A DNA stretch of 64,000 nt from Arabidopsis thaliana (lineage: Eukaryota > Streptophyta > Magnoliopsida > Brassicales > Brassicaceae). The translations under genes were made by a program, and so were the position numbers. Of the stretch, positions 57,963 to 64,000 are shown one piece after another (position 1 is the first letter of the stretch; every line of letters starts with the position of its first letter). Location: assembly GCF_000001735.4 (NCBI RefSeq), contig NC_003070.9:1798001-1862000 (forward strand). Direction: 5' to 3'. The notes under the pieces are model-generated. The model saw only the letters and a list, made by a program, of their open reading frames with translations. It had not been told where the DNA came from and did no database searches.

Positions 57963-59516
57963 ATGGGGGACAAAAATAAGGACGATAGCTCTAGCCAAAG
58001 CAAAGCAGTGCGTAAGGAAAAAAGAGCGTTCCTTTTCAGGAAATGGACCCGGGTTGATGTAATGAGAGTTTCGGCTGTTGGGGCTGTGCATCTATTGTGT
58101 CTATTGGCTCCGTTTAACTACACATGGGAAGCTTTCCGGTTTGCTGCTATGGTCGGTATATCGACTAATCTCAGCATTACATTTTCATACCATAGGAACT
58201 TGACTCACCGAAGCTTTAAGCTTCCTAAATGGCTTGAATATCCATTCGCTTACTCTGCCCTTTTCGCGCTTCAGGTAAATATATATTGTTTTCACCGAAA
58301 ATACCACTATAACCAATATGTATCCTCAATTATCTTTGTATTTTTTTCTCCCAGGGTCATCCAATAGATTGGGTGAGTACACATAGGTTCCATCACCAGT
58401 TCACAGATTCGGACCGTGACCCACATAGTCCTATCGAAGGATTTTGGTTCAGTCACGTCTTTTGGATATTCGACACCAGTTACATCAGAGAAAAGGTAAC
58501 AAAATGTTTAAAGCCTTTACAAACCCAACATATGTGAATCGAAGTTATCATGAGATTTTAATATTAGAAGATCTGTGAGTAACTAAAGACGAACTATGTA
58601 CGATGTTGTAATAATGTAACAGTGTGGAGGACGTGACAACGTGATGGACTTGAAGCAACAATGGTTCTATAGGTTTCTTCAAAACACAATTGGTCTCCAC
58701 ATCTTAACATTTTGGATCCTCGTCTATTTATGGGGTGGTCTACCTTACCTAACTTGGAGCGTGGTAAATACTCTATTTTATTAATGTGTAATTAAATTTT
58801 CGTATCAAATAAAAACTGGATTATATGTGATGAGTAACCTTTTGTTCGTTTTGAAATAAAAATTCCGTGATGCTACAACAAAAAATGAATTCCCGATTAT
58901 TTTCTACCATTCACGTCATTCATAAGAAATAAATGAAAAACAGTTCTGCTATATATGTACACATGCTAAAAATATAATAAAAATAAAACATCATTAATCT
59001 TTGTAAAACTATTTTCGAAGCATTTTATGTTATCTTGCAAAAAAAAATTCAACTGTTTTTTGCTCTTTCATTTCATCCAACATACTAGCTATATATCACA
59101 TATATGATATTTTCTTGGCAACAGGGTGTTGGAGGAGCAATCGGTTACCATGCGACTTGGCTCATAAACTCGGCATGCCATATTTGGGGTTCGCGAGCAT
59201 GGAACACTAAGGACACCTCTCGTAACATTTGGTACTTAATTTATAGACCTTTAAACCTTAACCGAATCTGATAAAGCTTCATCAAAATTAGTATTAAGTG
59301 AATGTGGAATGGTGCAGGTGGCTAGGGCCATTCACGATGGGAGAGAGCTGGCACAACAACCACCATGCCTTTGAGGCGTCGGCTAGGCACGGGCTGGAAT
59401 GGTATCAGGTAGACTTAACGTGGTACCTCATTTGGTTCTTCCAGGTTCTCGGTTTAGCCACAGATGTCAAATTGCCTACCGATGCTCAGAAGCGAAAAAT
59501 GTCTTTAGCTCGTTAG
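57963..59516 (+). CDS. ADS1.4: ADS-type acyl desaturase (AT1G06120)
   Basis: Five exons, 57963-58274, 58355-58495, 58623-58763, 59125-59231 and 59318-59516, encode 299 residues with the same phases as the other ADS genes. HRNLTH, HRFHH and HNNHH boxes are intact. The start MGDKNKDD aligns with MGDTTKDD of AT1G06090; 23 extra upstream codons in frame are rejected. It is a near twin of AT1G06090: exon 2 is almost unchanged, intron 4 looks identical, and intron 3 shares long runs such as TGATGCTACAACAAAAAATG. One visible difference is exon 4, where [10 protein letters not shown] replaces [15 protein letters not shown]16 relic follows its stop codon, then GLX2-4. Confidence 0.93.
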
Positions 59517-59689
59517 TCACAAGCTCTATATCTATGAATCTATCTATTTCGTTAATTATATGTGTAATCATCACTCGCTCATCATTTGTTATTTTATATA
59601 AAACTATCAAGAATGATATGTTCTCAAGAACTTGTATCCAGTTGATGTAACACCATCTAAGTATATTTCATGTTGTATGAACAGTGAAA

Positions 59690-59830
59690 ACCGATATAAT
59701 ACATGATCTTGAAACAGTAACGGAACCTTGTGCCAGAAAACTTCAAAAGATGTAATTCGGTAACTTCAGAGAAAACTCTTGTGACTTTGATTTCAAAGCT
59801 ACTCCCTTCAAAAGATCCAAAAACAAATAA
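59690..59830 (-). pseudogene. second relic of the SKIP16 last exon
   Basis: Aligns with 55201-55310: GATGTAATTCGGTAACTTCAGAGAAAACTC corresponds to the final SKIP16 codons and stop region, then TGTGACTTTGATTTCAAAG and CTACTCCC. Within 10-20 bases the match jumps to DNA that corresponds to the sequence upstream of SKIP16 (57105 on, ACAAAATTCGAGGGT). So this copy once contained SKIP16 and has lost everything between its last exon and its promoter by one internal deletion. Confidence 0.85.
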
Positions 59831-60033
59831 TAACAAAATTCGAGGGTTCATCAAAGTAGAAACTTGGGTACTTAGGACCGTTTGATCAAAAGGAAAAAAA
59901 AAATCATTTCGAGTATGACCATGAAAACTACTAGGAGACGTAACGTCACGGTCAAAACTCAAAACACCTTATTACAGATTAAACCAGGATCGCATCATCA
60001 CTGTACAGAGGAACCATTCTTATTATATTTTAG

Positions 60034-62640
60034 CTAAGCTTTGAAATTGTCCTTTGCTCTTCTTATAATACCCAGAGCTTCTGCTTCATCTGCTGTCTCT
60101 GGAATACCTAAAGCTCGACGGATATCTGTGTTCTCAGTGCGGAGAAACGGGTTACAAGCTTTCTCCATCTTCATCGTCGTTGGAATCTGAGATTTCCCAG
60201 ACACGAAATTAATCAAGAAAATCTAGAATCCGAGTCCAGAAGTCATAATTTCAATTACTTTGGATATATATTATCAATAGCGACAGAAGAAACATCAATG
60301 ACAGTGAAGTTACTGAAATGAAAGAAAGATTACCGTTGGTAATTTCTTGTCACGGAGTTCTGCAACGTAGGCTGCATAAGACTGGAGCACTTCGTTTGTT
60401 GGTTCTATAGACAATGCAAACTTGGAATTACTCTGCCAGATTGAAAATGATTCCATCAGAAGCGATAACACATGTGTGGTATTTGTATATTAAAAACACA
60501 CAATAAAGATAACAAACCAGTGTATATTCATGGCCACAGTATACGCTTGTGTCATCTGGCAACGCAATTATCCTCTGTAGAGAAGCTAGCATCTGCAGCA
60601 AAAGATGCAGATTGTTGAAAACCAATTAAAACAACTGACACTTAATAAAGTCAAGTTCAGAGAGAACCAAAGATTAGATAAATGATGTTTACCTGCTCTG
60701 GAGTACCTTCGAAGAGTTTACCACATGATAAGCTAAACAAGGTGTCCCCGGTGAAAATTGCTCGTGCCCCTGGAAAGTAGAAACTAATATGGCCTACAAC
60801 AGAAAATGGGACATTAAAATGGGGACAAGGCTTAAGCATATACTGTGCATAGTTTATGTTTGAGGAACCGAAACCAGCAAATCTTCAATAGTTATTGAGA
60901 GAAGTTAAGAACCTAATCAACTAATCACAGGGCCAAGGGAAATACAGAGTTCTTACTTCTTAGAGCATCAAAGAATATTATGACAAAAGCAACACTTATT
61001 AGAATAGAAACTTATTTCTGTGAATCTTTCAAAATATACAAATTCTTGAGGCTCAAAATGTTATTTAATACTACAGACCAGTAAACTATACAGGTCTCAC
61101 AAGTAGGATATATTTCTATATTTCAAGCAGTCTGAGAAGAAATCCCCCAACACATTACATACTCCTCGAGTTATAAACAATTCTGAATTCTCAAAGCATT
61201 ATGTAGAAAAAATGAATGACATAAAAATATGGATTGGATAACTAAACTTTGAACTAGTCTGAACCAGAAGTATATAAACTAAACACTGAAAGGAATAAAC
61301 TATCCATTTAAGATGGCAAGTATTCAACCTCTGGTGTGGCCAGGAGTTTCCATAATATGGACTTCATGGCCAGCAAACATCCATTTGTCAGCATCTTTCA
61401 AGGCTACATCAATTCCAGGAATCCGGTCCCTATCTGCAGCTGAGCCGATCACCTAAGTACATCCACCAATATAGTGTGCAATTAATAATTACAACAAAAG
61501 TCTTTGAAGCATCTCCACACAATATGGACAGAGAGAGAGAGAGAAGTAAGATCCGCCTACCTTTGCACCATACCTGTCTTTTAATTCCAAATTGCCACCA
61601 GTGTGATCATAATGGTGATGTGTATTTAATATATAAGTTAGATTTCGACTATTCTTCTGGAGGGCATCCATAACAGGTACAGCTTCAGAAGGGTCAACCA
61701 CACCAACTGTACCGGTATCCTCATCATGTAAGATATAAGCATAGTTGTCCGTAAGACATGGCACCTGAAAAGAAGAATTGTTATCCGCAAGACTGCTAAA
61801 CAAGCTTGTTGACTTGATATTTAAGACACAAATAAATGTGCAGCTGAGGAAACGGTTCAAGTAATCACTAGTTTACAAGTTGTTGTTTGTTGCAAAGACA
61901 GAAAAACCATTTACAAGATGAAGCCATTATTTTAGGACAACAAAAGAAATAAAAAGGAAGGAAAAGCAAACACACAAACCAGTTCAATTTGCAATGAGGA
62001 AGAGACATTGGAGACACTGCAGAATCTTGAAATGCGAACGGATTTACCAGCATCACGCAAAGTCCTAAGAGGTGAAGAGAACAGCTTCATGACACCAGAG
62101 ACAAGACCCTTTCTGACGTGAAGCTGTCTCACGCAAGGCCTCACACATGGCTGACTAACTAGCTTCTGATAAACATATAGATAAGAGCAGAGACTAATCA
62201 AAGATATGAACAACAATATTGAAAAATATTCATACAAGAAAAGTCACAGCCAAGACTCATACAAGAAAAGTCTCAGAGAAGCTTTGAGTAGAAGCTAGTG
62301 TGATTTTAAAAAAAAAAAAGAAAAAGTGTACAACCAGATTTCTCAATTCATAATTTCACCATAAACAGAGAAAGTTCATTAACTGAAAAAAAATCCAGTC
62401 GTAAAGAAGTAAGTAACTTGTATAAATCCAATAAGCTATAACGCATCGAATTAAAATAGAGATTTAAGAAGAAACAATCAAGAGTATCTAATTTTTCGAA
62501 CAGAGGAGTGAACCCTAAAAAATTGGTGAGTAATCGGACAATGAGATTGGAGGAAATGATTCAGCACGAATTAAGGAAATACAAACCCTAGAACATCTAA
62601 AGAATGATGCTGCAGAAGAAACTTTGGAGATGGCTTGCAT
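60034..62640 (-). CDS. GLX2-4: glyoxalase II-like hydrolase GLX2-4
   Basis: Eight exons, 62587-62640, 61980-62165, 61561-61764, 61329-61452, 60693-60793, 60518-60592, 60334-60432 and 60034-60186, encode 331 residues, matching AT1G06130. The first two exons form a Ser/Arg-rich mitochondrial-type presequence ([18 protein letters not shown] onward, about 70 residues). The metallo-beta-lactamase fold follows: the metal site [10 protein letters not shown] at about residue 127 (the T-H-x-H-x-D-H motif), [16 protein letters not shown] and YCGHEYT. These are the standard ligands for a two-metal centre. The known reaction is hydrolysis of S-D-lactoylglutathione to D-lactate and glutathione, the second step of methylglyoxal detoxification. 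The Lys/Arg/Cys-bearing C-terminal segment [11 protein letters not shown], which contacts glutathione, is present. Its 3' end was copied to 57100-57370. Confidence 0.95.
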
Positions 62641-64000
62641 CTTTCTCTCTCGATTGCCCAATTCTGTCCAATTTTGTTATAGAGAGAGAGAGAGTTCTAC
62701 ACAAATCTCTGTGAACTGACAACAGAAACTGACCCAAGTGACCAAGTCAGTCACACTACTACTAAACCGAAACCAAACCAAACCAAACCAAATAATCAGG
62801 GAGGCGTGGTCTAATGATTATTAAGTAAACCGTATGATAGATAAATACATAAACCGATATTTGAAATAGGTTAATAGTGTAGTTTATAAATTCATCCTAT
62901 ATATAATCTTTTCTTAGAAATTTATGTAAGAAAATATAGTTTATGAGTTCACACATTCACGTATTTTTAAAAATTATAAATTAGAAAACAAGTTTTGACT
63001 TTTAAATATACAATTTAGGATTTTACACATGCATGTGTATTTTTCCTAGGACTTTCCAATTCGGTAATACATATACGTACGCGGCACGCAGAAGTACACA
63101 TCCGGTGTAGGCAGGCGCGTTCGCATTATCTTAATTTGCTAGTCTGTTCATAATTCGTAACATTTAGTTTATTAGTATTTTGTGCCTTTGACCCGAAACG
63201 TGACTTTTACTTCTCAATCATTGTAGTATAATTAATTTTAATTACATCTCAATAATTATATAACAATTAACAACCCTATGTTGAAATACACAGGAGAAGA
63301 GTATTTTTTTTTTTCTTTAATGTTAAAAGAAGAAAACTATCTGATTGGAAAGTAAACAATAACATAGACTATCTGATGAACCAAGCTTAAACCGGAATTC
63401 TGATCTGGTCTTTTGCGGTTATAATCTGCCTTTTAGTGGTGTACGGCCGAGAACCGACCGAGTCGTACGTGTAGTAACTTGTTTGATCAGTTTCATTGTT
63501 CAAATGTCATCATTAGTCCCAAGTAAAGTCAAGCCTCGATAGTTTCTTCAATTCTTGTCAAACCATTATTAGCCACCCCCAACATACCTTGTATATATAC
63601 AAGTTATAGAGCCACTTATATATATAGGAGATACAAAATTTTCAAACCCATGCAAAAATGACTTTTTCAAAAAAAGATTGTAGCAAACTAGTTATCATCA
63701 TCCATTGCAAAATTGTAATGGGTGACAGGATGAGAGTCATAATTATGTAAGCATATCACAAATTAAATCTAACTATACTCCTGTCCCAATTAGCTAGTGA
63801 TGAACGTAGCCGTCACACTAGCTAGAGTAAATTCCATATATAAAATCGAACATGCACTAAACCAATCTAGACCGGGTTATGCAATTTCTTTGTTTTGGGT
63901 ATATTAGATGGAGACACGTGCTATTTGTTCGGGACACGAAGAGGCCTTTGTCTAAATGCGATCGCAAAGTGGAAACCGTGTTATAGTGACTCGTTTGATC
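62641..64000. other. GLX2-4 leader and intergenic DNA to the window edge
   Basis: A GA-rich microsatellite-like run (62681-62693) lies in the leader. An AACCAAACC-type repeat occurs at about 62766-62790. Beyond that the DNA is AT-rich. A CACGTG-type G-box lies near 63915 (GACACGTGC). A 30-codon frame at about 63658 follows two TATA-like runs but has no recognisable protein. No further gene can be supported. Confidence 0.5.

Noticed and set aside
63658-63753. Short frame (about 30 codons) near the window's right end
   Set aside because: TATA-like runs lie upstream, but these are frequent in AT-rich DNA; no signal peptide, motif or splice support allows a call.

Overview
The window is plant nuclear DNA. 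It has short GT-AG introns, AT-rich intergenic DNA, Arabidopsis-type promoters and a Pol III tRNA gene. The protein-coding genes can be named one after another as the top arm of Arabidopsis thaliana chromosome 1, roughly AT1G05930 to AT1G06130. Gene names come from recognising the translated proteins and their order. Exon borders were read by hand from splice sites and reading frame. For nearly all multi-exon genes the summed exon length is an exact multiple of three.

Layout. 0-6.4 kb: a B3-domain gene of the DUF313 group, the CAT9 amino-acid transporter (minus), and decayed copies of the B3 gene's 3' end on both sides of CAT9. 6.5-9.5 kb: an 11-exon gene of unknown function (minus). 10.4-17.1 kb: a 19-exon EFR3-like armadillo protein (minus), with one apparent frame disruption in this sequence. 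18.2-19.0 kb: a small RRM protein (minus). 19.4 kb: tRNA-Thr(TGT). 20.6 kb: the calmodulin-like gene CML7. 22.5-23.8 kb: the flavonol 7-O-rhamnosyltransferase UGT89C1 (minus). 25.3 kb: a small single-pass membrane protein. 26.5-30.1 kb: a tandem pair of fructokinases (FRK3, FRK2). 30.7-31.7 kb: the B-box light regulator BBX24/STO (minus). 32.7-33.7 kb: an EDR2-C/DUF1336 protein (minus). 35.1-36.5 kb: a LisH-CTLH protein of GID8 type. 37.2-39.1 kb: a group I bZIP (minus). 39.2-45.6 kb: gene-free AT-rich DNA with local repeats. 45.7-62.6 kb: four intact ADS acyl desaturase genes mixed with the F-box/ApaG gene SKIP16 (minus) and glyoxalase II GLX2-4 (minus).

The most informative part is the ADS-SKIP16-GLX2-4 cluster. 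It contains two relics of the SKIP16 last exon, one relic of the GLX2-4 last exon, one decayed ADS1-like gene and one detached copy of the ADS1 upstream region. Together these record repeated duplication of an [ADS - SKIP16 - GLX2-4 end] unit followed by partial loss. The order FRK - BBX - bZIP - ADS - GLX2 also matches a paralogous block I know from chromosome 2 (FRK1, BBX25/STH, bZIP59, ADS2, GLX2-5).

I see no CRISPR array, no prokaryotic operon, no intact transposon and no retroelement coding region. No wholly new biological system is evident. The novel material is the duplication relics, several hairpin or tandem repeats, and the frame disruption in the EFR3-like gene.
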